Shown: positions 47,177 to 58,670, counted from the first letter of the stretch. The stretch: DNA of 64,000 nt from Nectonema munidae (GCA_030549495.1 JAUIRK010000167.1:1-64000), one strand, 5' to 3'. Made by a program: numbers and translations. The notes: generated by a model not told the origin, from the letters alone.

Positions 47177-47429
47177 ATTTAAATAATTTTTTAATTATAA
47201 GAGCTAGCTACTTAAATGTTGGCTTTTGCTGCTTATAAAAACTTGAAAATATCAAATAAACTCTAATTCTTTATGCCTCCTATTTTTTTGAAATTATTCT
47301 GAGAACAGACGGTTCCATTTAATAGTGAAATTTGCTTTATTAGTTTATTTTGTTACCTTTCTCTCTTATGTTAATTATGTAGCAAATTTTTCAATTTTGA
47401 GTAAAAGGTTAGGTGCAGCGGATGTATTT

Positions 47430-47555
47430 TCATTGACGGCACTGATGTACCGCTTATGTCAAACTATGAACAAATTCGTATCGATGAGGAATCGAATCTA
47501 GAGGTTTTCATGCTATCTCCATCATCTCAACCAACCTGCCATGCCACCCATAGAG
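47430..47555 (-). mobile_element. tRNA-derived SINE head
   Basis: On the minus strand TGGCAGGTTGG (47541-47531) resembles polymerase III box A. GATTCGATTCC (47499-47489) is a near-perfect box B, at tRNA-like spacing. After box B the sequence GTGCCGTCAATGAAAATACA continues, as SINE bodies do. No intact cloverleaf and no clear 3' tail are seen. Confidence 0.5.
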
Positions 47556-48084
47556 TATGCTGTAGGGGATACATCAAATTAGTTTTCAAAAAACTTAAGT
47601 TATGCTCTAAAATTTTTTAGTTTTTGTTGAAGCTTTATAACTTTTTCTGATAGACTTTTTTTCCTTAAAAGTTCTTATAAAAGGCAAATCATTGCAAAAT
47701 GTTAACAGTTATTTTACTTTTTGTAGATTTTTGTAGCTTGTATCAATTTAGCTTTTAAACTATTTTTGAATGATGCTGAGTAAAATGAAATAATGCTATC
47801 TAATTTTTTTTGTTTTATTTTTGTTTGCACAATTATAACTTCGTTTTATACCCTTGCCCCTGAATCAATCACATTTTTTCATATAAACATCGCAGGGTGT
47901 CTAGTAGACTCTTTGCCTTTAGACTACATTCATTCATATAAAACAACCCAACCTTGAGTTATTTGTTTTCTCTATGAATCAAAAATCCTTTCATCAATTC
48001 CTGTAATGTGCCTGGTAGACTACTTCATTTTTCAAATGAAAAGCCTATTCCACCCCCTAAAATTTTGGATTTTTTTAAACTAGT

Positions 48085-48690
48085 GTATATTCGATGGTTG
48101 TAGGTAAAAATGCCCACGAAATAAATGCCCCCAATTAAAAAGTAAGAAAAAATCCCCCCTAATTTTTGATTTTCAGGATTTTTTTAAATTATATAAATAT
48201 TTTTATTTGGTACCGTTTTGGAAGGCTAAATTTCTAAAATTTCTTAATCAATAGGGTTTTTTCTTTATAAAGTTCTTGAAAACAATAGCAAAGGTACAGA
48301 TTTGTGGGAATGTGTTCTTAAAATCAGTTAAAATACAAATTATATTTAGAAAGTGTTCTGATACACACAAAGTCCAAAAATATTTGCTGTTTTATAAAAA
48401 AAATTTTGTATTTAAAAAATTGTCGTATGCTGAGTTTTTTAGTTTATTTAATTAAATCTTAAATATTTTAGATGAAAAGTTAACTTTTTATTTACAAAAA
48501 ATCTTTATTTGACATATCTTTTTTAAAAATTTTAATTAATAATTTTTTGTGTTGGGGCATTTTTTCCTAATTTTAAATTGGGGCATTTTTTTCGGGGGCA
48601 TTTTTACTGGGGGCATTTTTTCCTACTTTTTAATTGGGGCATTTTTTCCTACTTTTTAATTGGGGGCATTTTTTCTGCGCACTATATTCG
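48085..48690. mobile_element. MITE with GGGGCATTTTT terminal repeats
   Basis: The left arm has AAATGCCCCCAATTAAAAAG then TAAGAAAAAATCCCCCC. The right arm repeats the complement of this block several times (TTTTTAATTGGGGGCATTTT). The outer edges TATATTCGATG and the inverted CGAATATAGTGCG match partly. The body is AT-rich and non-coding. Confidence 0.6.
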
Positions 48691-48935
48691 ATATGCAAAT
48701 TTAATTAAAATATTTTCGCTGGAAGTATAATATTTAAATTCACCAATTTTGTAAAAAAAAATATAAAGTAGTTTTATAAATTTAGGACTTTAGGTATGCG
48801 CTGAATACACTCTATTTTAAAGGATTGCTTGAATATTTGGTCTCCCGTGGTATTTCCAGACCACTAATTTTGAAAATTGCAAAAAAAAAATTTCGCCCCC
48901 CAATAATTTTGAGGATGTGCGTCCCTGAAATAAAC

Positions 48936-49540
48936 CAATATTTATATTTTTTACCGTATGATTAAAATATTTAATTTTGAGAATAATTTTAATAGAAAAA
49001 ATTTTATATACTTGTTTTAGTTAATTATATTACCAATATTGTAGATGTTTTCAAGTATTTAATTTTTATTTTATTTTATCATGTTATGTCTATGAAACAA
49101 AAGTAAAAGGACTTAAGTTAAAAAACTCACTAAACGCCAGTTGCCAAAAAACGAATTTTTGTTATTTTTTGGTTAAACTTTTTTCCTTTAACATAAATAG
49201 TTTTAAATTCATTTCAACCTATATATTGAATATAGGTTATAAATATTTTAAAAAATAATTAGTTTGTTTTTTTAAAAAATAAATTAAAATATTTTATACT
49301 AATTTTTCATTTTTTTAAAATAATATTATAAAAAGTATTTGTTTGGCTAAAAAATGTAAAAAAATTATTTTATTTTAATAAAAAAATATAAATATAAACA
49401 CGAATATAAAACATAATATAACATAAAAAAACAAAAATATAATAGATATAAACATAAATATAAAATAGTATTAGTTTAAAATAGTTGACATTCTAAAGCA
49501 TAAAATCTTCTATTATGTCTTCTATTTAAAATAGAAAAAT
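48936..49540. other. very AT-rich stretch without a gene
   Basis: Long A/T tracts, with repeated ATATAAACATAAATAT motifs near 49390-49470. Nothing coding is seen. It is the far side of the hAT insertion site and so continues the sequence interrupted at 45630. Confidence 0.5.
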
Positions 49541-50985
49541 CTAAAATATATGTATCTTGAATTTCTTCCAAATCAAGATTTTTAGCCGGACAAACATATG
49601 AAGAAATTCTGTTGAGAAAAAGATACACATTTTTGTCATCATTGTATTCTTCATATATTCTCTCAAGTTGCTTTTCTTTTTCCTCTTTTTTTTTCTTACT
49701 TCCGCCACTCCAACAATATCCAGAGTCAACAGCTTCAATTTAAATCAAAATTTATTCAACCTGTTGTGAAAACCTTCACAGTGGTTATTAGTTCTCACTT
49801 TCCTTTTATACACGTTCCAACTTTTCAAATCATTTAAATTAAACCACGTGGTTTCAAAATATAGGAAAAATTCTTCGATATTAAAAACATTCATTAAACT
49901 TTTGATTTTTCTATACACTACTTTAACCTAAAATTTAAAAAAATATATAAAGCTTACAATTATAAATAAAATTAAAAAAATTATTCTTGTATAGTTAAAA
50001 AAAATATCTGAACATATAATATGAATTAAAATAAAAAGTACTTCAAGAGGTGGAAGAAAAGCAAGAGCAAGTAAAAATTTGATACACTTGCGAAATGATT
50101 CGCTTGTCGAGTATAATCTTCCATAACCTAAGGCTTTGACTTTTCTATAAATACTTTGGGAAAAAATGAAAATAGCAGCCTGTAAATTGTGCATTTGGAA
50201 ATTCCTAAAAAAAAATTTATATTATAGTTTTAGTAAAAATTTTATGTAAAAAAACTTTTTTATTAGCAGATAAAATAGCACTTTCATAATCGGATGTAAT
50301 AGTCTTTACTTGAGAAACATTAACATGTAACTTTAAAACTTTATAAATTTCTCTTAAATAAAATGCAACAATGTTAAACCAAAAAATTAGAAATGATAAA
50401 TAAAACCTGTAAGTTTCTTCTTTTTTATCACAAGCCAGTGAATACAAAATAGGTAGCTGTACTTTATTGTGGAAAGTATGAATTGTTACGATTTGAAGAA
50501 ACATGTCAGATGATTTTTTGAAAGTACCATCAATATAAATATTTTCGATTGTTGTAACTTGATTTATAATTAAAAATTTTGCCATGAAATACTATGAGCC
50601 TTTTATTTGATGGAACATATTTGTCCAGTTGTAAAAATGGTACCCCATTTATTGTTTGGTATTTTTCGGGGATTGTAAATGTAATCAATTTTGGGGGATT
50701 TAATCTTTTTTTATTGTATCGAATTCTTCGGAGAATTGTTTGTCTTGATGATGTACTTTTTCTATCATCCTGAGTTAAGATTGACAAGTTATCTCTAAAA
50801 AAAATTTTTTAATTAAAAGTTATATTTCTTCAAAATTTTCATAGAGTTTTCTGCCTGATCTTTGATTTTTCTATTGAATTCAGCCACTCTTTCATTTATT
50901 TTATCATGATTGTGTGATACAATTTTGAGTGGTGTCATGGCTGCATTTTTTTGTAGATAATTCTTCCTAAAATTTGTAATAAATT
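49541..50985 (-). pseudogene. MULE transposase gene with short introns (MULE-C)
   Basis: From high to low: 50970-50825 gives RKNYLQKNAAMTPLKIVSHN and HDKINERVAEFNRKIK (end of a FLYWCH finger, C..HNH). 50787-50600 gives ILRRIRYNKKRLNPPKLITF then TIPEKYQTINGVPFLQ. 50585-50410 gives IENIYIDGTFKKSSDMFLQI (first catalytic Asp) and LPILYSLACDKKEETYRF. 50340-50220 gives VKTITSDYESAILSANKKVF (second Asp). 50210-50040 gives IFSQSIYRKVKALGYGRL and LALAFLPPLEV. 49900-49760 gives FFLYFETTWFNL and KVRTNNHCEGFHNRLN. 49738 onward is a basic C-terminal exon. Exons are joined by short introns with TTTTAG-type acceptors. At least one stop remains in the frames I read. This is the MULE transposase family with an RNase H-like DDE core. 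Confidence 0.8.
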
Positions 50986-50989
50986 AAAA

Positions 50990-51490
50990 AAATCCCTCAT
51001 AATAAAACTTATATAATTACAATGTGTTATTGATCACTACTCTCATAAATCTATAATTTTTAGAAGTAAAAATACAAAAAAATTAGAAAAATAAAATTTA
51101 AATAAGCAAAAAACCAATCTATCTAATAATTATTTATAAAGTAAGATTACATTATTTAAAAAAAATTAATTATTTTTTAACATTTTAATAAAAAAACTAT
51201 CATATATTTTATTGAGTTTATAAAAAAAATTGTTTAATTGCAAAGTATCTAACGTTTTCAGATGTAAAAATAGTTATATTAAACTTTCAAACTGTTCTAA
51301 ACGTAATTCTAAGCATGTATTCAAATAGAATTTAAAAAACTCAATTTATAAAAAATCAAAAAACTATTTATTTAATTAGTGCTAGAGTAAATATGAAAAT
51401 TTTATTAAAGTTAATATAAAAATAGCTTCAAAAATTAACTTGAAATAAAAAAGTTTACCTGGACACGATGGTCTTGTACAATAATAACGT
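50990..51490. other. AT-rich stretch upstream of MULE-C, no gene seen
   Basis: AT-rich sequence with no reading frame of note. It separates MULE-C from the array-related segment at 51500. Confidence 0.5.
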
Positions 51491-51499
51491 AAAGTACTA

Positions 51500-51765
51500 A
51501 AAAACTCTTTTTTTTAAAAATATAAGTAACCTTCAATAAGCATGTTCAAATTAAACAAATTAAGAAAGAAAAAAATAAAGCAAGAAAAAAAATAATTATA
51601 AAACAATAAAGAGTTATGAAAATAATGATAGTGAGAAGTGAGGTATAGTAAAACATGTGTGGTAGTGAAGTGATGAGGAAAATAAATGCTTCTTTTATTA
51701 GTAGCAAACCACATGCTTCAAATGCGGCAAAATCCTGACTTTGGTATTATTGCCATTGCAATAAT
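51500..51765 (-). repeat. inverted copy of a segment of the 1.67-kb array unit
   Basis: The minus strand here (TTTGCCGCATTTGAAGCATG, TGGTTTGCT, GAAGCATTTATTTTCCTCAT, CACTTCACTACCACA) matches the plus strand of array units at about 36900-37060 (CTTGCCGCATTTGATGCATA and the following text). The predicted peptides are also alike: DFAAFEACGLL here and DLAAFDAYGLL in the array. It lies upstream of MULE-C in the same orientation as that gene. It may be the family's 5' region or first exon. Confidence 0.6.
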
Positions 51766-51779
51766 AGATACCCTTGAAT

Positions 51780-53605
51780 TTTATTGAAGATGGAAAAAAC
51801 GCAAAATATAACAATTTAAACATATTGTCCACAATCCTCTTTTAATTCGAGGTATAATATAAGAATATGTAGATGTTGATTGTGCTAGAAACCATCTTGA
51901 ATTTCTTAGGGAGGGTATCGCTTGTCGTTTTGGGTGGGAGTCAAGAGACAGTCTTGTGAATTTGTTGAAGGCGAGAAGCGTGGCTTTGACAAATTTGAAG
52001 AAGTGAAAAGAATGAGTCGTGTTGCCGAGAGCAGCCTTTATATAGTAGCCCATAGTTCTTTGTAGATCTCATTTTTTGTGTGCATTCTAGAAAAGACATC
52101 GGCAGGATTTGATCGCGTGTTTATGTATTTGACGTTGTTCTGGACTTGGTAGAAGACTTCTAAGTGATTGCTTAGGTACCAGGTCATAACATTGTTGAGT
52201 ATGTTGACAGGTGATCCTTCATTCCTGATGATGCCAATTGCCGTCTCTGAATCTGAATGATATGTACCTCGTCCATCATAGACGATTGTTGCTACGATGA
52301 GTGCGAGTAGTTCCGCGAGTGCGATGGGAACTGTTGATTGTAGGTTACCTGCATAAAATTCCTTACTTGTAACGAAGGCGATGCAGGTTGGAGTAGCGTC
52401 AACGAAGATGTGTAGCTTTGTATCTAATTGTGTAAACTTGTTCATTGGGATGTCTTTATAGATTTGCTCCAATGCTGTGCTCCATAGTTTTATGGGGATT
52501 TGCAGTCCTCTTAGTGGATTAAACAAGGGTGAATACCTTTTTCCAGTATTTGGTATCGTACCAAGGTAGTAAGTAATATAACCGAGGATCCTTTGGTAGG
52601 TGTTGGTTGGTGCTTGTTCTTCCAATTGTAACCCTGGTAGCATGAAGAGTGCTTTCTCTAAAGCTTCTTTTGTTTTGGTAGTATATCTGAGCTGCCTTTC
52701 TTTTAAGTTTACTTCTATTCCCAGGTAGTTCAGTTCTTGTGTAGGTATGATGAGAAACTGAAGAAAGGAATCCAAAAAGAAGAACTCCAAACACATTTGA
52801 TTGATTCCTTTCTTCCTCTTGTTGCGCCAAACAAAATCATGATTCTGACAACAAATTATGATTTTTTTGAAGAACAAAAGAGAAAATTTATTAATGAAAT
52901 TAAACAAGAGATTAAAGATAATAAACTCAATATAATCCATTTTGGAAGTCAGGATGATCAAGTTTGAGTTTCAGTTGATTGAATAGGCTTCTTTGGCTTT
53001 AGAGTTGCAACATGCTTGTCAAACTCAGTCGGATGATAGATTGAAGCAAGAAGTTTAGCAAGGAAAGATTGATTCCTTTGGAATCTTTCAGTATTAAGAT
53101 AGTTAATAAAATTAAGCATAGTAACAGCAGATAGGCCAGCTGTTTTCCTTGGCTTCCTATTCTCCAGTTCAGCAGTATGGATCTCTTGATCCACAAGATT
53201 GCGATCGCTTTTAGTCATCCATCGATAGATGATTACAAGCTGAAAGTTTTTGGCAGACCGGTATATGCCGAATGTGCTGGGAGATTTTTGACCTCGCAAG
53301 CTAAGGGCAATTTTGAGTTCGCTGGTGAAAGTCGCTACATGCATTTTCCACCTGAAGAGGTTTCAGAGTCTCTGAATGTCAATACGAGGGTTGGCTTCTG
53401 CGGAGATCTCATCGAACCGAGAATCTTCCGTAATCTCCTCCCAGATCTTACCCTCCCCAAAGTCCAACGCGGCAAACTCTTCATCGTTTATAGCTTTAAG
53501 AAAGATGTCCTGAGGACCTTTCGTCACATTGATGGCTACCCCATATTTCTTAATGTACAGCTCTACATCATCTAAGCGTGCCCCATCGCTGGAGACATGT
53601 GCCAA
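51780..53605 (-). mobile_element. reverse-transcribing virus-like element, fossil fragment
   Basis: A broken relic on the minus strand, with several breaks. The best preserved part (about 52750-52050) carries the end of a reverse transcriptase (ELNYLGIEVNLKERQLRY) followed by an RNase H domain with HIFVDATPT, ALAELLALI, YHSDSETAIGII and SNPADVFSRM, which supply the acidic active-site residues. Upstream (53605-52960) are unidentified frames that could be capsid/gag-like. The RNase H reads more like that of DIRS-like or hepadnavirus/pararetrovirus-type elements than a typical Gypsy one. No long terminal repeats are seen. Old, since its right side is followed directly by the satellite. Confidence 0.7.
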
Positions 53606-53614
53606 CTAGACCTA

Positions 53615-54143
53615 AAAAATATATTATAAATTAATAAAATATAAATATATTGAAAAAATAAAATTACAATATTTCATCGTTATTATTTATATAACTTTCA
53701 TTACCCATTCTTTTCATGATAATATAATTGAAATTATTAAGTACTTACTCTTTTTTATTATTCTACTTCTAACATATCTTCTTTTTAAAAATTGAAATAA
53801 TTTTGGAAAACATAAATTTGAAACATTCTTTTCAGAAGGTTGATTTGCTTTTCCGTTTTTGAGTTTAGATTTTATTTATTCTTTGAATATCTTTCAGGAG
53901 ACAAATTAATAAAAAATAAATATATTTAAAAAATAAAATTTCAATATTTCATCGTTATTATTTATATAACTTTCATTACCCATTCTTTTCATGATAATAT
54001 AATTGAAATTATTAAGTACTTATCTCTTTTTTATTATTCTACTTCTAACATATCTTCTTTTTAAAAATTGAAATAATTTTGGAAAACATAAATTTGAAAC
54101 ATTCTTTTCAGAAGGTTGATTTGCTTTTCCGTTTTTGATTTTA
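53615..54143 (+). repeat. second block of the 275-bp satellite
   Basis: Just under two monomers of the satellite from 1-8080, starting mid-unit and in the same orientation, with the phase motif AAGGTTGATTTG at 53837 and 54112. It is very similar to the main array, about 45 kb away. It is cut at TTTTTGATTTTA by the CACTG end of the EnSpm-like element. Confidence 0.95.
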
Positions 54144-54330
54144 CACTGTAAAAACAACGTTTAGAATGTAAACACATTTCTAAACACCAAAACTGTCACA
54201 AAACTTCAACGCGTTATAATAAAACGCGTTAAAATATAAGAAAAGACGTTTGGATTTTAAACGCTTTATATTTTAAGATATCATGTTTAAAATCTAAACG
54301 TTAAATCAAAATTTAAACGTTCTCATATAA
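54144..54330. repeat. EnSpm-like terminus and subterminal repeats
   Basis: CACTGTAAAAACAACGTTTA begins the element. Variants of AACGTTTAGA, TTTAAACG and ACGCGTT recur in both orientations at about 54160, 54205, 54250, 54290 and 54315. These are the short subterminal repeats expected as transposase binding sites in CACTA elements. The 54331-54480 interval is AT-rich and non-coding. Confidence 0.6.
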
Positions 54331-54482
54331 ATTTTACTATCAATTTCTACATTCAATATATATTTTTAATTCCATTCTCGTCTAGTTCTTAAAAGAATAA
54401 AACTAAAAAAATAATAAAAAAAATTTATTATTAAAAAAATTTTCAGTATAAATGATTACTGAAAAATTTATTATTAAAAAAA

Positions 54483-56164
54483 TTATAAATTGTTAAAAGA
54501 TTTTTCAAATTTTATAAGATTTGTTCCTTTGTAAAAGGCACTTTGGTCTTTCATAATTTCATTTTGCAATAGCCCAAGTATTTGAAAATGCTTTGGATAT
54601 TGTAAATCAAAAACAAAGTAGACTTGCAGAAGACAGGTTAATGCGGCTGTGATACTACTTCCAACATAAAATAAAATTTGATTTGCGCAGATTTTTATAT
54701 CCAAATTTTCATTTTCATCTTTTAAAATAAGAAGTTTTGGTGCAGAGTTGATGCATGTCTCATTTTCACTTATTTCCTAAAATAATCAATAAATTTTTTT
54801 TACCTAAATGAAAATGAGTATTAAACGTACTGTTATTTCTTTAAATAGAACAGCTTGATTCTGTATGTTTTTTAGTTTGATTTTCGTGTTCAAATATTTA
54901 ATTATTTGATACTCGGACAATTTTTCATCCAGTTCATCCTAAAAAAACATAAATATATAAAGTTCCCGCTGTTTTAACTTACTTTCCAGCATTTTTGTAA
55001 TTTAAGAAATAAGTTTTTCCAGTTTTCTTCAATCATTATCTCGTTCAATTCATTTTTAATTAAAAAAAATTCTGCTACGATCTAAATATAAAAAAAATAG
55101 ATTTAGTTTTATGAAAAATACGAAAATGTACATTTTTAGGCTCTTTAAATATATAAACTTATTTATTATTGTTTGTACGTTTCCCTCTGGTATCTCCTGA
55201 ATCGCTTTTCGTCTTTCGCGAAATGTATTTTTTAAATCAAAACAAAGACGCTCTCTTTCGTTATTTTCAAATTCAAGATAGGATTTTAATATTTGCTTTG
55301 ATTCGTTGATTGTAGATTCGTATTCGTTTTCACTTTCTTCTAAATAAAAAAAAAAGTATCATATATTATTAACATTAATATATTTTCATTATAATATATA
55401 TTTAATATTTAACTGTTTACCTAAAAATTCAAGATTCAACAAAGACCTTGTTGTTTTTTTGACAAGAGAACATTGTCTTCTATTAGAATTTTTCATTCTC
55501 CATCTAAGGTTTCGTACCTTTTGTGATAACTTCGTGGTAAAAAAAGTCTTATTAAAAAATAATTAAAATATAAAATGAAAAAATAATCAAATTTACCCAT
55601 GGATTTTTTCCGTGAGGGAACTTTATACATGGATACTTTTTAAACATTTTTTGTCCGAATAAATAATAGTCATCTTTGGTACAAAATTCATCAAGTGACA
55701 AAATATGAAATGCTGTTTCTTCTATCATCTTATCAAATATTTTTAAAATTTCTCCTTTTTTCAAAAAGCTTTCAACAAAATTAGAAAACTTCGGCAAGTC
55801 TGATTTTTCACATAACCTTTTAATAGAACCAGCTTCCGTATCATCTCTCAAAGAATATATCGACTCTTCATTGTTGAAAGAGTGTTTGCTTACTAAAGAA
55901 ACTAAAAGTTCAAGCTTCCTAAAAGGACCGATTTTATCTTCCGTTATTCTACGCATATCTGGCTCACTTAGATAAAAAAAGATCATTCCATCTACTTCAT
56001 TTCCTTAAATTTTCAAATTAAAGAAAAAATAAAAATAGTGAAAATACATTACTTGAAAAAGTTGTCAAAATTTCTTCGGAAAAAACTTCTTTCAAACATT
56101 TTATCAAATCTTCAGATGAAGTTTCGCGTGTAATTTTTTTAGAAATCATTTCCATTTTACTCAT
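54483..56164 (-). CDS. SAM-domain protein gene, about seven short exons
   Basis: Exon 1 (56164-56053) starts MSKMEMISKKITRETSSEDL and ends at a GTAATG donor. Exon 2 (56003-55597) gives VDGMIFFYLSEPDMRRITED then KIGPFRKLELLVSL. With exon 1 this forms a sterile alpha motif. It also contains IYSLRDDTEAGSIKRLCEK and ends KYPCIKFPHGKNPW at a GTAAAT donor. Exon 3 (55557-55421) gives KLSQKVRNLRWRMKNSNRRQ. Exon 4 (about 55338-55155) gives FRERRKAIQEIPEGNVQTII. Two short exons follow (about 55080-54975, 54940-54830). The last (about 54776-54483) gives LLQVYFVFDLQYPKHFQI. The layout resembles the SAMD3-like family common in animal genomes and transposons. It looks open throughout. Exon limits beyond the third are approximate. 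Confidence 0.65.
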
Positions 56165-56177
56165 TTTTATAATACTA

Positions 56178-58670
56178 CAGTCAAACCTGTTTAAGACAGT
56201 CACCCTTGGGACCAGTCAAAAGCGGATGTTTTACGCAGGTGGCGGTTTTATCAAGGTTCACACCTTCAGTATCTGAAAAATTTATCATAGAAAATTAACA
56301 CAATTTCAAAAAAATTTATCAATAAAAACATTTATTAGAATATAACAGGAAAAACGCATAAAAACATTTAATTCATTATGTATAAAAAAAATTCACTTTC
56401 TTTTAAAAAAGTTCGTGATGGTTGTTTGGTTTGTATATTTTTTCATTCTTATGTTAATGGTAATATCTTGCATGTCGAAACAATGTTTTAGCATGTCATT
56501 GTTTCCTGTTTGCAAAGCAAATTGCTTACATATTTCTATGCAGTCTTGGACGTGAGTTAAAGAAGGTGTCTTGAACGATTCTTCAACTGGCTCTTTACCA
56601 TCATCAATATCATCATCACCATCTCAGTCCTTTTCGTTATCATGAAGAATATCTAAAGCGGAGCGATCCCAGTCAATAGCATAATTTAAGGTAGGAAGGT
56701 CATTATCAATGTGGTGAAGATTGTTGAATTGTAATCCAAATAATTCTTTGGAAAGACATAAAACTGATGAAGAAACATCATTGGTTTATTCGAAAACATC
56801 GACGTCAATCTCCATGCTTTGCATATCTGATGTGTTTACATTCGTGAAAACCTCTGCAGTAAATCCAGCTCAAGCAAAACACTTATGAATAATGGAAGAT
56901 GTCACTTCATTCCAAGCTTTATGGACCCAGTTGATAGCATCCAAAAGAGAAATTTTTCGGAGCATTTCCGGCCCAGTGATGGACTCATCTTTCGCAATGT
57001 TGTCACAAACAAACTGTAGCTGTCTGTCTCTGTATTTTAGCTTCATGGCCTGTATGATGCCTTGATCCATGGGCTGAATAACTGATGTTGTATTTGGTGG
57101 CATAAAAACTAATTTAACGCTAGTAAGTGTCAGGGTGCGCAGGAGAATTGTCCAACAATAACAAGACTTCTCGTTTTTGATTTTTCATTTGACAATCAAA
57201 CCTTTTTACCCAATTATCAAAGATTTCACCTGTCATCCACGACTTTTTGTTTGACTTATATTTAACAGGAAGTGAATGTTTATCAATGTTTTTAAAACAA
57301 CGAGGATTTTCCGATTTTCCTATTACAAGTAAAGGAAATTTCTCTCCAGTCATTGAAGCAGATAAAGCAACGGTAATGCGGTCTTTAGACTGTTTACCGC
57401 CATGTGTGTTATGCCCTTTAACATGAAATGATTTGTTTCGCTGATTGTTTCTGTAGAACAAGCCGGTTTCATCCATGTTAAAAATGTTTTTTGGCTCATA
57501 CCCAGCACAAATGGTAGAAAGCTTTTGTTTCCAATTACAAACAACACTTTTGTCTACATCACCACTTTCCCCAGACACAGATCCAAACACAATATTATGA
57601 CGCTTTACAAACGCAGCCAACCAACCATTCGAAGCACTAAATGAGTCGATACCAAGTTCCAAAGCAAATTTTAAAGCCTGCTTTTGTAACAATGATCCAC
57701 TGACTCGTACTCGTCTAGTTGTAGAGTTTTGAAACCACTTCCAACTTAGTTCATTAACTTTTTCATTTCCTGTTTTTCCCATTTTACGTTTACGATCGTT
57801 TGGAGCATTGCTTTGAAAATCTGAATGCGCCAGCCACTTTACGCGAACTTTAAATTTTTTCGTACATTTCAATCACATTAACTTTATCTACAAGGGACAG
57901 AGTTTTTTTTTATTTCCTTTAGACATTTTGATAGAAAACAATTATTATGTGTTAGCTCTAAATAAAGCAAAAATATGTGATGAAGAAACTTTCATTCTAA
58001 GTAAAACAGTTGCCACGTAAATACGTATACATCATTAATTACAATTATCAATGCTACATGAATGACATAAGGCATATGCGTGTTAGTCGTATACATGAAA
58101 TTTTATTTTATCTATCACTCTACAATCTACATAACTTGATACACATCGAACATTAGCGTTCATTGTTCCCTTTGAGGACCAACATTTTGAAGAGGAGATT
58201 CGTCTGCTTTCTTTTTCAATGGAATTTTATATATTCAAAGCAGGCGATTTTCATTTCTTGGATCACTGGTGACCCACTGGTCCTCAAAGGGTTAAAAGTG
58301 ATCAAGATGTACGTGTGCCAGCCATATGATAAATTACATTTCAAGTTTAGTTGTAATTCACGTAACATCATTAGAAAGTTTCTTTTTGTCATCTCAATAG
58401 TGAACTGATGCAAGATTTCATTTTCTAGTAATGTAGATAATAAATAAGGAAGGCTAACAAAATAATATACTACTCTAGTATGGTGCGTGGCGTTCTTGTG
58501 CAAGTTTTTATTAAGATTCGGACTGCAATGTAGTGGCGCCTGCCGCTGTTACAGAGGTGGTGGTCTTTTACAGGGTATTTTTAATGTAAATTTGATCGGG
58601 ACTGTAAGAAAGTGGCGCTCTTAAAGAAGTGGCGGTCTTATAGAGGTGGCCTTTAGAGCAGGTTTGACTG
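56178..58670 (-). mobile_element. Tigger element 3, 2493 bp
   Basis: Both ends read CAGTCAAACCTG inwards (left CAGTCAAACCTGTTTAAGAC, right complement CAGTCAAACCTGCTCTAAAG). TA target copies lie directly outside (56176-56177, 58671-58672). Subterminal GGCGGT / AGTGGCG motifs repeat at both sides. A frameshifted transposase lies on the minus strand. It sits 12 bp before the SAM-gene start codon. Between 57960 and 58610 no gene is seen. Confidence 0.92.
56870..57872 (-). pseudogene. Tigger-3 transposase, frameshifted
   Basis: The 250-codon frame (57872-57120) has the CENP-B-like part (ASNGWLAAFVKRHNIVFGSV), the first Asp in IFNMDETGLFYR, the KDRITVALSASMTGEKFPLL block and the second Asp in VLLLLDNSPAHP. 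After a one-base frameshift near 57120 the next frame (57103-56870) starts MPPNTTSVIQPMDQGIIQAM with the third Asp, and ends KAWNEVTSSIIHKCFA. The N-terminal psq helix is only traceable as LVDKVNVIEMYEK in another frame near 57870. The acidic C-terminus is also broken. It is of a different Tigger subfamily from 13348. Confidence 0.88.

Larger units (their letters stand above)
45631..48927. mobile_element. hAT-type element, non-autonomous, 3297 bp
   Basis: The left end is CAGGGGCGCACATCC and the right end is GGATGTGCGTCCCTG (14 of 15 matching as inverted repeats, with GGGGGGCGAAA shared further in). The flanks are AAATAAAC on both sides (45623-45630 and 48928-48935), a perfect 8-bp duplication. 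The interior has no transposase. It holds three MITE-like blocks, a tRNA-like SINE head and AT-rich filler. The tip of this element is the right boundary of every array unit. Confidence 0.9.

Noticed and set aside
52737-52967. Forward frame of 76 codons over the virus-like fossil
   Set aside because: It is antisense to the recognisable reverse-transcriptase side of the relic and has no domain.
53177-53575. Forward frame of 132 codons
   Set aside because: Opposite to frames of the minus-strand fossil. I saw no motif and treat it as a shadow.
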